Source: Thermoplasmata archaeon
Lineage (GTDB): Archaea; Thermoplasmatota; Thermoplasmata; Thermoplasmatales; Thermoplasmataceae
NCBI GenBank assembly: GCA_021817735.1
Contig: JAKAFX010000004.1
Coordinates: forward strand, 1 to 48,253
Direction: 5' to 3'
Length of the DNA stretch: 48,253 nt
The notes under the pieces were generated by a model. That model had not been told where the DNA came from. It searched no databases and saw only the letters and a list, made by a program, of their open reading frames with translations. Shown in pieces: positions 31,224 through 38,788 of this stretch. Each line of letters begins with the position of its first letter. Position 1 is the stretch's first letter. The position numbers were made by a program, and so were the translations under genes.

Positions 31224-33059
31224 CTACTTTCCCGCTCTGGCTTTCAATGAATCATAGGCCTTCATTGCCGTTGAAGGATCAAAAGGCCTGCCTGACTTCT
31301 CCCTTATGGACGCTATGATTCTGCTCTTCTCTGAGCCTGGTCCTCCCTCATCCAGTATCTGCCTCAAGATAGTATCCAGTTCCTGGGAACTGAGAGGGAC
31401 TATGCTGCTGCTTGCCGAAACACTCAATGGAGTTTCCTTTCCCGCATACACCAGATCAAGGGCTTTCTCCATTGATTCACGGCCAAGATTCCTGTTTCTA
31501 ACAGCCTCCAGGATGCTGATTATTTCATCCTCGCTGAGTGCCTTGCCGTGTTTTGTTTCAAACGCACCTTTCAGCTGCAGGATAAACCTGGTCGCCCATC
31601 TGGAGTCGGATGAAATCTCAGATATCCTCTCAAGTAGTGCAAGGCTGTTTTCCCTAAAAATGGTGTCTGCATCCTGCCGTGAAATACCGTATTTCCTGGA
31701 TATCTCCATGGATGCTTCTTCAGGAGTTCTAGGGAGTTTCTCTGAAAGGGCACAAACATGTTTCTGGTCGTATTCGATGGCCTCAACATCCGTCTCTGGG
31801 TACATGCGCTCGCTTCCTGCAAGCGGCCTTAGGAAAAAAGTGCCGATTTCAGGGTTGTATCCCCTAGTTTCTGCAAGGTCCATGGTAATGATCTTCGCAA
31901 GCCTAAGCTCCATTGCAGTCCTAATCCTCTCGATGTCAGTTACCCTTGCAACCATGATTGCAAAACCGTCCACTTTTCGTGGTGATAGCATCGATCTTAG
32001 ATTCCTGACCTCCTCTTCAGTTACCCCGTAACCTGGAAGCTCGTCAGAGTGCATCAATCCGGAAAGACCCACTGTCTTGACTGCATCCGCAAGTTCCCTC
32101 CCTAGCCTGAAGTCACCACTCTTGAGGAGGCCGTGCATTCCGGGGAGAACCAACCCCAGGATCTGGTTTCCAGCCTCCAAGCCCTTCTTCAGTACCCTGC
32201 TCTGAGTATCTCTGAATAACTCTGAAACATCTCTCAGGGTAAGGTTGAATGTTTCATTGCCAGTCCTTTCTCCAAGTATTGAGATGGCACTGCCCAGAGC
32301 AGCATTTCTCTCCCTCTCGGCCCTTATGCATTCCTTTATGTCAGAGATCCTGGAAATTCCTTTGAGCTCAATCCTCCCGTGACCAAAGGATACGTTAACG
32401 TCCTGTCTTATGGCTTCTGCCGCCCTGTGCGCTTTTCCAGTTGCGGTTACGACAAATGATATCGCCCTGGCGGTCTCAACTGCATGTTCTTCGTCCTTAA
32501 TGTCCGGCTCGGTAGATATCTCTATTAGAGGAACGCCCAACCTTCCCAGTGAGTACTGAACACTGGACCCGTTGGTTTCGGTTTTTCTGGCAGAATCTTC
32601 CTCGAGGCACACTGATGAAATCCTGACCGGACCCCGGGAAGTATTTATGGTTCCACCTATCCCGACAAGTGCCGTCCTCTGGAAGCCGGATGTGTTTGAA
32701 CCGTCAATCACGAGTTTCCTCATCACGAAGACACGTTCCAGAAGAATACAATCAAGCTTGGAAGCTACGACCAGGGCAGTTTCCAGCGCCTCTCCATCGA
32801 TATGGTGAGGAGGTTCTTCATCTGCTTCAACCAGGCAGCTGTTTTCTGTTACAAGATATTCGAATGTCCTGTTCCTGAAAGTCTCAAATTTCACTGCGCT
32901 GTCCGATTTCCCCATTTCACCGGTTGTCGCGTAAAGCCTCCTGGATATCCTGGTGCCTGTATGTGTTTCGCCAGTGCTTCTGCACCTGCAGAACAACTTT
33001 CCTGTGTTTAACTGCACGTGTATCTCGAGGCCGATCTTTGTGCCGCTTTCTCCCGTCAT
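31224..33059 (-). CDS. gatE: Glutamyl-tRNA(Gln) amidotransferase subunit E
   Basis: A 611-residue protein that recognises Glu-tRNA(Gln) and phosphorylates it for transamidation. It starts 'KIGLEIHVQLNTGKLFCRC' (GatB/E signature) and contains 'DGSNTSGFQRTALVG', 'CLEEDSARK', 'VPLIEISTEPDI' and 'RAIRQDVNVSF'-like 'EAIRQDVNVSFG'. A C-terminal YqeY-like helical tail follows. The insert around 290-420 matches the AspRS-like domain found in GatE and absent from GatB. It overlaps gatD by four bases. Confidence 0.95.
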   Translation of the reverse strand: MTGESGTKIGLEIHVQLNTGKLFCRCRSTGETHTGTRISRRLYATTGEMGKSDSAVKFETFRNRTFEYLVTENSCLVEADEEPPHHIDGEALETALVVASKLDCILLERVFVMRKLVIDGSNTSGFQRTALVGIGGTINTSRGPVRISSVCLEEDSARKTETNGSSVQYSLGRLGVPLIEISTEPDIKDEEHAVETARAISFVVTATGKAHRAAEAIRQDVNVSFGHGRIELKGISRISDIKECIRAERERNAALGSAISILGERTGNETFNLTLRDVSELFRDTQSRVLKKGLEAGNQILGLVLPGMHGLLKSGDFRLGRELADAVKTVGLSGLMHSDELPGYGVTEEEVRNLRSMLSPRKVDGFAIMVARVTDIERIRTAMELRLAKIITMDLAETRGYNPEIGTFFLRPLAGSERMYPETDVEAIEYDQKHVCALSEKLPRTPEEASMEISRKYGISRQDADTIFRENSLALLERISEISSDSRWATRFILQLKGAFETKHGKALSEDEIISILEAVRNRNLGRESMEKALDLVYAGKETPLSVSASSSIVPLSSQELDTILRQILDEGGPGSEKSRIIASIREKSGRPFDPSTAMKAYDSLKARAGK

Positions 33060-34291
33060 AGTTTCAACCTCTCAAGAAGCTCGTTTCTCAGGTTACTGGT
33101 CATCAGCTCCCTGAACCTGTCTGCAGGGAAGTTGCCAAGTACATACATTGACTTGACATATGCCACTTCAGACAGCATGTCCCCGAGGTATGTTACTCCC
33201 GCATCGCTGAGGTTTCTACCGGTGGAATATATGAATGGGTTTACGCGCCCATAGATGCACTGGCTGGTCATCATGAATTCAGTTCCATCCCTGGATAGAC
33301 GCCTTATTGACTGCAGCAGATCATCGGCTATGTGCCCCAGCCCTGTTCCCATGATCACCACTGCCTTCTTCCCTGAAGCCATGGACTCAAAGTCTCCGGC
33401 GCTGAGACCGGGATAGAAATATGTCATTGTGACACTTTGCTCCAGACGATCATCGAGGGTTGACTCTCCTGAGAGCGGCCTGTATTCGCCGTACATTTCC
33501 AGCTTCCCATTGCTGTACTTTCCCATTGGACCCTCTTCTATGGGCTTGAATGCATCCCGCCTTGTGCTATGCATCTTTCTGGTCCTGACGGCACGCATCG
33601 CAGAAATGCAGTCGTCTGATGGGGAGGAGTGCATTGCAATAGCTACCTCTCCGAGGTTGGAGGATGATACAGAAACTGCACCTTCAACGTTGAGAAATGA
33701 GTCGCTGCTGGGCCGGTCAGAACTTCTCTGTGAACCGGTGAAGACAACCGGATGACTCAGGGACCTGAACATAAAGGCCATTGCCGATGCCGTGTATGTC
33801 ATTGTATCTGTTCCGTGCAGCACGACCACAGATCTTCCAGCGTCCAAGTCAGTCTTGATCTTCCTAGCAATAGCGATCCAGTTCGATGGCTTCATGTTCT
33901 CGCTCAGGATGTTCTCGATGATCCTGAATTCCGCAGTAAGCCTTGAACCGTTCCTGTTGAATGGGGCACTCTCCAGAAGCCAGTCAATGTCCTCTGATGG
34001 CTTGACGGCCCCAGTAGTATAGTCTACCCGGCTCGCTATCGTTCCCCCAGTGGAAAGAATGCTGATCTTAGCTCCCTCTGCTTTCCTGGTGGGTTCCTTT
34101 TTCCTTTCTGCCTTTACCTCGGAATGCTCCAGGATCTCTATGGAATCTGGCAGGAAACCAGCGTTATAGCCGTTGGCCAGCTTGATAGTCACTATCCCGT
34201 TCTCAATTCCTATAAATGTCCCAGACAATACTGTGTTTCTGTAACGGAAACGTATTGCCGCTCCGAACTTGATTGAACCTAGGTCTGACAT
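33056..34291 (-). CDS. gatD: Glutamyl-tRNA(Gln) amidotransferase subunit D
   Basis: A 411-residue amidase that releases ammonia from glutamine for the GatDE complex. The N-terminal 60 residues form a Tudor-like barrel ('FRYRNTVLSGTFIGIENGIVTIKL'). The asparaginase-type core has 'SILSTGGTIASRVDYTTGAV' and 'VVLHGTDTMTYTASAMAFM' with the two catalytic Thr residues, then a C-terminal domain. Archaea use GatDE because most lack glutaminyl-tRNA synthetase. Confidence 0.95.
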   Translation of the reverse strand: MSDLGSIKFGAAIRFRYRNTVLSGTFIGIENGIVTIKLANGYNAGFLPDSIEILEHSEVKAERKKEPTRKAEGAKISILSTGGTIASRVDYTTGAVKPSEDIDWLLESAPFNRNGSRLTAEFRIIENILSENMKPSNWIAIARKIKTDLDAGRSVVVLHGTDTMTYTASAMAFMFRSLSHPVVFTGSQRSSDRPSSDSFLNVEGAVSVSSSNLGEVAIAMHSSPSDDCISAMRAVRTRKMHSTRRDAFKPIEEGPMGKYSNGKLEMYGEYRPLSGESTLDDRLEQSVTMTYFYPGLSAGDFESMASGKKAVVIMGTGLGHIADDLLQSIRRLSRDGTEFMMTSQCIYGRVNPFIYSTGRNLSDAGVTYLGDMLSEVAYVKSMYVLGNFPADRFRELMTSNLRNELLERLKL

Positions 34292-34333
34292 TGCTATGCA
34301 ACCCTGGATTGAGTCTTACTGGAATGGGCAGGT

Positions 34334-35143
34334 TCAGAATAACCTTTGCTGGCTGCTATCCGAGGGTCTATTGACTCCGAGAGCACCCATCAGTTCCAGC
34401 GCATTCAATGGGGCATTTCCCTGGGGGTGGTTATTGAAGAAAATAAGAAGGTCACTGGTCGTGCCAGTCGACCGGATCAGTTCCGCAATTTCAGTTATCT
34501 CGGCCTTGCTGTAGCGGTAGAGGTACTTTTCCATCCCCTCAGCCGTCTTCCACGTTTCATAGTTCCTCCCGTGGAGCCTCACATATGCTACCGAGCCTGC
34601 GGTATATATCTTCCTGATCAGGCTGGCCGGGCTGTCAATGCTTACTGTGGACACGTTGATGGCAGCCAGTTCCTCGATCGCTGTCGTGTCGCCATACAGA
34701 GTAGGGTGCCGAAACTCCACTGAGTAACTGACTTCTGTTGTACGGGCCTGCTCCAGAAGCGAAGTGAGAGATTCCATGTCTGATCTCTTAAAGTATGGAG
34801 GAAGTTGGACAAGGCATGCCGAGAGCAGGTTCTCCCTCTTCAGCGGTTCTATGACTGTCGACATAAACCGCTCAAGATCGCCAATAGCGGCACCGGGGTT
34901 GCTCATCATGTGGTGATGGGTAATCTCGCTCCACATCTTCACCGAGAACCGGAAATGTTTGAGCGGCCTGGCCTTCTTTATCCATGCGGTGACGATCTCT
35001 TCGGAAGGCATCTGGTAAAAAGTCGAGTTGATTTCGACCGCATTGAAGTATGTTGCGTACTGGCGAAACATATCACCGGTTCCGGTGTAGAATATTCCCT
35101 TCCATTCAGGGTAACTCCACCCGGAACAACCGATGTATATCAT
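34334..35143 (-). CDS. DUF72 family protein
   Basis: A 269-residue protein of the DUF72 family, predicted TIM barrel. It opens 'IYIGCSGWSYPEWKGIFYTG' and has 'YFNAVEINSTFYQMPS', 'FRFSVKMWSEITH', 'VQLPPYFK', 'VEFRHPTLY', 'AYVRLHGRN' and 'IFFNNHPQGNAPLNAL'. The family is widespread but has no firmly established function. The start ATG overlaps the stop of the acyl-CoA dehydrogenase (TGATG), so the two are in one transcript. Confidence 0.88.
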   Translation of the reverse strand: MIYIGCSGWSYPEWKGIFYTGTGDMFRQYATYFNAVEINSTFYQMPSEEIVTAWIKKARPLKHFRFSVKMWSEITHHHMMSNPGAAIGDLERFMSTVIEPLKRENLLSACLVQLPPYFKRSDMESLTSLLEQARTTEVSYSVEFRHPTLYGDTTAIEELAAINVSTVSIDSPASLIRKIYTAGSVAYVRLHGRNYETWKTAEGMEKYLYRYSKAEITEIAELIRSTGTTSDLLIFFNNHPQGNAPLNALELMGALGVNRPSDSSQQRLF

Positions 35144-36279
35144 CAAGCCTTGAGTAGTTCCCTGGCTATAATTACCCTCTGAATCTGGTTGGTCCCCTCG
35201 TAGATCTGGGTGATTCTGGCATCCCTCATGTGCCTTTCAGCGTCGAAGTCGGTCGTATACCCATATCCGCCAAACAGCTGCAGTGCCATTGTAGCAATCT
35301 CATTGCATACATCGGAAACATACATCTTTGCCATGGATGTGTATTTCACTGAATCCTTTCTTTCCTCCCATGATTCAGCGGCCCTGTACGTGATCAACTT
35401 CGCTGTTTCCAGTTTTGTGGCCATGTCGGCGATCATGAACTGGATCCCTTCAAAACTGGAGATAGGCTGGCCAAATTGTTTACGGTTCTTGCTGTAATCC
35501 AGGGCTTCCTCAAATGCTGATTCTGCAATTCCCAGCGCCTGTGCTGCAACTCCCACTCTGCCCGCATCAAGGGTCTCCATTATTACCTTGAACCCTTCGT
35601 TCTTCTTCCCAACTATGTTGTTGGCTGATACCTTCATGTCCTTGAATACCAGTTCAACTGTGCTTGAGCCACGAATGCCCATCTTGTGGATGTCCCTGCT
35701 TATTTCCAGCCCTGGGGTGCCTGCATCGACAACAAATGTCGTAATCCCCCTATGCGCCTTGCTTGGATCGGTGACTGCGTCAAAGACGAAGAACTCCGCA
35801 ATCCTGCCGTTGGAGATGAATGTCTTTGTCCCGTTGACAACGTAGTGATCTCCCTGTTCCACTGCAGAAGTCTTTATGGAAGCAGCGTCACTTCCGGCGC
35901 CCGGCTCAGTAATTGCAAGCCCTCCAATGGCACCCTGGGCTACCCGTGGAAGATAGCGCTTCTTGAGGTCTTCACTCCCAAACATCATGATAGGTTCAGC
36001 AAACAGAGTGAGGGCACCATCCAGTACTAGGGCCGTGCTGGGGCATCCTCTTGATATCTCCTCAATCACCCTTATGAGAAATCCAAACCCGAGACCGGCT
36101 CCGCCGTACTGCTCCGGGATGTATGATGAAAACAACCCGAGCTCCTTCATTCTTGAGATAAGCTTGTCTGGGACCATCATCTTCTCGTCTATTTCCTTCG
36201 CAAGGGGCTTTACTTCTTTCTCGGTGAATTCCTTTACATATTTCAGCACTTCAAGTTCTTCTTCGGTGAGTTTCAGCAT
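35143..36279 (-). CDS. Acyl-CoA dehydrogenase
   Basis: A 378-residue flavoenzyme that introduces the alpha-beta double bond in acyl-CoA. Family signatures are 'GGLAITEPGAGSDAASIKTSA', 'GTKTFISNGRIAEFFVF' and 'QLFGGYGYTTDFDAERHMRDARITQIYEGTNQIQRVIIAREL'. The catalytic base is the Glu of 'IYEGTNQ', as in short/medium/butyryl-CoA dehydrogenases. No etfA/etfB is in the window. It has its own TATA box and forms a two-gene unit with the DUF72 gene. Confidence 0.92.
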   Translation of the reverse strand: MLKLTEEELEVLKYVKEFTEKEVKPLAKEIDEKMMVPDKLISRMKELGLFSSYIPEQYGGAGLGFGFLIRVIEEISRGCPSTALVLDGALTLFAEPIMMFGSEDLKKRYLPRVAQGAIGGLAITEPGAGSDAASIKTSAVEQGDHYVVNGTKTFISNGRIAEFFVFDAVTDPSKAHRGITTFVVDAGTPGLEISRDIHKMGIRGSSTVELVFKDMKVSANNIVGKKNEGFKVIMETLDAGRVGVAAQALGIAESAFEEALDYSKNRKQFGQPISSFEGIQFMIADMATKLETAKLITYRAAESWEERKDSVKYTSMAKMYVSDVCNEIATMALQLFGGYGYTTDFDAERHMRDARITQIYEGTNQIQRVIIARELLKA

Positions 36280-36300
36280 ACGTCCAGATCATTTACAGGC

Positions 36301-36309
36301 TATAAATAG
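36301..36309 (-). promoter_or_regulatory. TATA box of acyl-CoA dehydrogenase
   Basis: On the minus strand CTATTTATA lies about 26 bases upstream of the ATG at 36279, giving a leaderless transcript. Confidence 0.6.
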
Positions 36310-36430
36310 TTCAGAGAGGACTCCGATCGACTCCGGAAAATGGCACATTTTGCGTTTGCAGGTAAAGAGTGGGCATCTCCCGATTTGGGCTCAAGATAGC
36401 CTCTAGGTCTATATAGGCATACCATCTCTT

Positions 36431-36454
36431 CCAGGTTTGGATTGCTAAACCTGG
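36431..36454. repeat. Perfect 8-bp inverted repeat (hairpin)
   Basis: CCAGGTTT and AAACCTGG are perfect complements separated by GGATTGCT. It lies about 80 bases past the 3' end of the DUF3501/rubrerythrin unit and about 150 bases upstream of the acyl-CoA dehydrogenase start; it could form an RNA hairpin or a protein site. Confidence 0.5.
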
Positions 36455-36536
36455 TGCAAATATTGCAGGTACCATGATCGAATAAAACTACCTCCTGCAT
36501 GGACGACAGGCCAAGCCGGCCCTAGTGTAGTAATCC

Positions 36537-37118
36537 TTAGTTCTGGTTGATTTCGGATTTCAGTGTCTCAAGCAGATCCCCGGGAATTCTCGCTACTTCC
36601 CTGAAACCTTCCTTACGACACTCAATGAATGCGTTCCTCGCAGTGATGAATTTTCCAGCAAGGTCCTTGCTGAAGTTAAACCGGAGGTATTGAAGGGTTG
36701 ATTCAAGCGTCTCTGTCGATCTTCCCTCCTCGTAGTTGGCCCTTATCTCGTTCCCATCAAAAACAAGGTATATCTCCTTCTCGACACCAGAGAGAGGCAC
36801 CATTGATTTCATAAGGGTTTCCTGGTCGGTTATGTCTATGAACATGCTCACGCTGAGGCTCCCCCTGCCTGGGAGAAGATCTGAGTATATCTCGATAAGA
36901 GATTCTATTTCCTTCTGGTTCGTTATCTTCTCGAGATAGATCATCTCATTGATCTGGTTCAGCACTATTTCCCTGGTTTCAAAAAGGAATGTGAAGGTCT
37001 TGGTCGAGATCCTTCTTTTCTTCTCTATCTCGACGACCTTCCTATTGTAATCGTCCCTGATCTTGCCGTATTCTTCATGGCCAAGGACGCCGCTTCTCAA
37101 GTCCGGCTGCATTTGCAT
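36537..37118 (-). CDS. DUF3501 family protein
   Basis: A 193-residue soluble protein. The order 'YGKIRDDYNRKVVEIEKKRRISTKTFTFLFETREIVLNQINEMIYLEKI', 'YSDLLPGRGSLSVSMFIDI', 'STLQYLRFNFS' is that of DUF3501. In other prokaryotes this family often lies next to rubrerythrin and a GlpC-like Fe-S protein; here only rubrerythrin is present. Its start overlaps the rubrerythrin stop (TAATG). A role in peroxide or iron handling is inferred from context only. Confidence 0.82.
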   Translation of the reverse strand: MQMQPDLRSGVLGHEEYGKIRDDYNRKVVEIEKKRRISTKTFTFLFETREIVLNQINEMIYLEKITNQKEIESLIEIYSDLLPGRGSLSVSMFIDITDQETLMKSMVPLSGVEKEIYLVFDGNEIRANYEEGRSTETLESTLQYLRFNFSKDLAGKFITARNAFIECRKEGFREVARIPGDLLETLKSEINQN

Positions 37119-37537
37119 TATTCCTTGATTGTAGCTAACGTGTCCTCATATTTCTTGGCATGGGACTTTTCGGCCTTGGTTAGTATCTCAAACCAGTGAG
37201 CGATTTCGTCAAAACCTTCATCTCTTGCAACCCTTGCAAATCCCGGGTACATCTGGGTGTATTCGTAGGTTTCTCCCGCAATTGCAGACTTCAGGTTCTG
37301 GGAAGTGGTACCGATTGGTTCCCCCGTCACTGGGTCACTTGCTTCCTTGAGATACTTCATGTGACCAAAAGCATGAGCAGTCTCGCCGTCCGCAGTGGAC
37401 CTGAATATATTCGCGATTTCCTGGTATCCCTCCTCGTCTGCTTTCAATGCAAAGTAGAGATATCTCCTGTTAGCCTGGCTTTCTCCTGCAAATCCCGCTT
37501 TAAGATTCTCCAATGTCTTGCTCTTGGCAAATTCCAT
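37118..37537 (-). CDS. Short rubrerythrin (diiron domain only)
   Basis: A 139-residue ferritin-like four-helix protein that probably reduces peroxide. The diiron ligands are in 'AGESQANRRYLYFALKADEEGYQEIANIFRSTADGETAH' and 'AIAGETYEYTQMYPGFARVARDEGFDEIAHWFEILTKAEKSH', with both Glu-x-x-His pairs. The C-terminal rubredoxin domain (two CxxC) of classical rubrerythrin is missing, as in sulerythrin. The start was moved to ATG 37537; the frame is open further upstream, but a TATA element (37563-37577) lies in between and the extra 43 residues have no family match. Confidence 0.88.
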   Translation of the reverse strand: MEFAKSKTLENLKAGFAGESQANRRYLYFALKADEEGYQEIANIFRSTADGETAHAFGHMKYLKEASDPVTGEPIGTTSQNLKSAIAGETYEYTQMYPGFARVARDEGFDEIAHWFEILTKAEKSHAKKYEDTLATIKE

Positions 37538-37562
37538 TTCAATCGTCTGAGAATTTGAAACT

Positions 37563-37577
37563 CTTATATTATATTTT
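37563..37577 (-). promoter_or_regulatory. TATA box of rubrerythrin
   Basis: On the minus strand CAAAATATAATATAAG lies about 26 to 32 bases before ATG 37537, fixing the rubrerythrin start downstream of it. Confidence 0.55.
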
Positions 37578-37586
37578 GTACCGATA

Positions 37587-38741
37587 TCAACTGATAGTAA
37601 ATATAATCTGGGATTTCCTAGATGCTGATGCATAGACCCCAAGGTAGGTGGGGACGTCGCATTCACCTTCTGTTACGCTGAAGTGCTCACCGTTCATGGA
37701 GATTTGGAACGAATTTTCTGAAGCTATGCGAACGGTTCCGTCCAGAAAAGAGTTCGGGATTGCTTCGACCAGTGGATCAAACTCTGAAAGATGGTCTATT
37801 GCTATCTCCTTGACCATCAGGCCTGTCTTTCCGTGCAGGCTTCCTGGGAGCCTTATCAGCCTGTGTGTGTCCGTAGTAACCGGGCTGTCGATCTCCACCC
37901 TTTCTGATATGCTCAGATCGGACAGGAGCACCTGCCACAGTTTCTCGTCGTCCGAATCCATGATCTTGTATTTTTCCTGCCCGGGCGTCTTTAGGATGTC
38001 CAGTCTCGGTCTCTTGTTTATGAACCGTGATCTGAGTTTGCTGACGTACTTTTCCGGGTTAAGCCCAGCCCTTTCAAGCAGGTGATCCATGATGCCTCCT
38101 GATGCGATTTCGCTGTAGAATTCTGAGATTCTTGAATCAAGTTCACCGACCCATCCACTTCCGTTGTACCTCACGCTGGTTGCATTTTTCCTTATTTCCT
38201 GGATACTCAAACCTTCAGCACGGATGTAGTTGGAGATTTCCCTCCTCATATCAGAGTCCAGGCTGTAGACTTTCTCGCTTACCACATGGACATGGTACCC
38301 CCTCCCTCCGGAGAAGAAAACTCTTAGTTCCGCAGGTTCCATTCCCATTTCTCGGAGCAGGAACTTCTCTATGAGTCTTCTTGCGTGACTCTTAACGATG
38401 TCGAGCGTCTGTTCGTATGTCAACTCCGTGACTCCCTCTATGTGATCTGCGTCAAGGTCGAAGATGAGTTCCGCCCCCATCCATTCCTTGTCCTGCATGT
38501 TTCTCTCCTCCGGCTTCCTGTAGTAAGCGGTGGAATAGTAAACGTGACGGGGTACAGTGGTTGATAGGAACCTCCTGAGATCAGCGTGTGATTGGAACGC
38601 AACGTGCCTGACCATTGATCCTGTGAAAGGTATGTAGCCGAATTCCCTGGAAACTATTCTCTCAGGTTCCACGGACCTGAACGAAGAGTAGTATTTCTTG
38701 AAAAGCGCCATGAGCGGTGGAACCTGTTGGGTTTTTTCCAT
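37587..38741 (-). CDS. priS: DNA primase small subunit PriS
   Basis: A 384-residue catalytic subunit of the archaeal/eukaryotic-type primase that makes RNA primers for replication. The catalytic carboxylates are in 'ELIFDLDADH' (D95, D97, D99). 'FFSGGRGYHVHV' at about 145 and 'RLPGSLHGKTGLMV' near 310 are family motifs. The large subunit PriL is not next to it. It starts 47 bases from the divergent sedolisin gene. Confidence 0.92.
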   Translation of the reverse strand: MEKTQQVPPLMALFKKYYSSFRSVEPERIVSREFGYIPFTGSMVRHVAFQSHADLRRFLSTTVPRHVYYSTAYYRKPEERNMQDKEWMGAELIFDLDADHIEGVTELTYEQTLDIVKSHARRLIEKFLLREMGMEPAELRVFFSGGRGYHVHVVSEKVYSLDSDMRREISNYIRAEGLSIQEIRKNATSVRYNGSGWVGELDSRISEFYSEIASGGIMDHLLERAGLNPEKYVSKLRSRFINKRPRLDILKTPGQEKYKIMDSDDEKLWQVLLSDLSISERVEIDSPVTTDTHRLIRLPGSLHGKTGLMVKEIAIDHLSEFDPLVEAIPNSFLDGTVRIASENSFQISMNGEHFSVTEGECDVPTYLGVYASASRKSQIIFTIS

Positions 38742-38788
38742 CTGTTATGCATAATTGATTTGTGCTAAAAACACTTCACCATGTCGTA

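Larger units (their letters stand above)
36280..36536. other. Intergenic region with hairpins
   Basis: No gene is visible in these 257 bases. Two inverted repeats lie close together: CCAGGTTT-8-AAACCTGG (36431-36454) and TGCAA-ATA-TTGCA (36456-36468). See the findings. Confidence 0.5.

Noticed and set aside
31306-32031. A 241-codon plus-strand open frame inside gatE
   Set aside because: It is the complement of a well-conserved gene, is Ser/Leu-rich and shows no motif.
36300-36500. A 66-codon minus-strand frame between DUF3501 and acyl-CoA dehydrogenase
   Set aside because: It covers the promoter of the acyl-CoA dehydrogenase and the hairpins, and has no protein-like features.
37538-37666. 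N-terminal extension of rubrerythrin (43 extra codons)
   Set aside because: A TATA element lies within it, the extra residues have no family match, and the rest begins at the normal rubrerythrin start.
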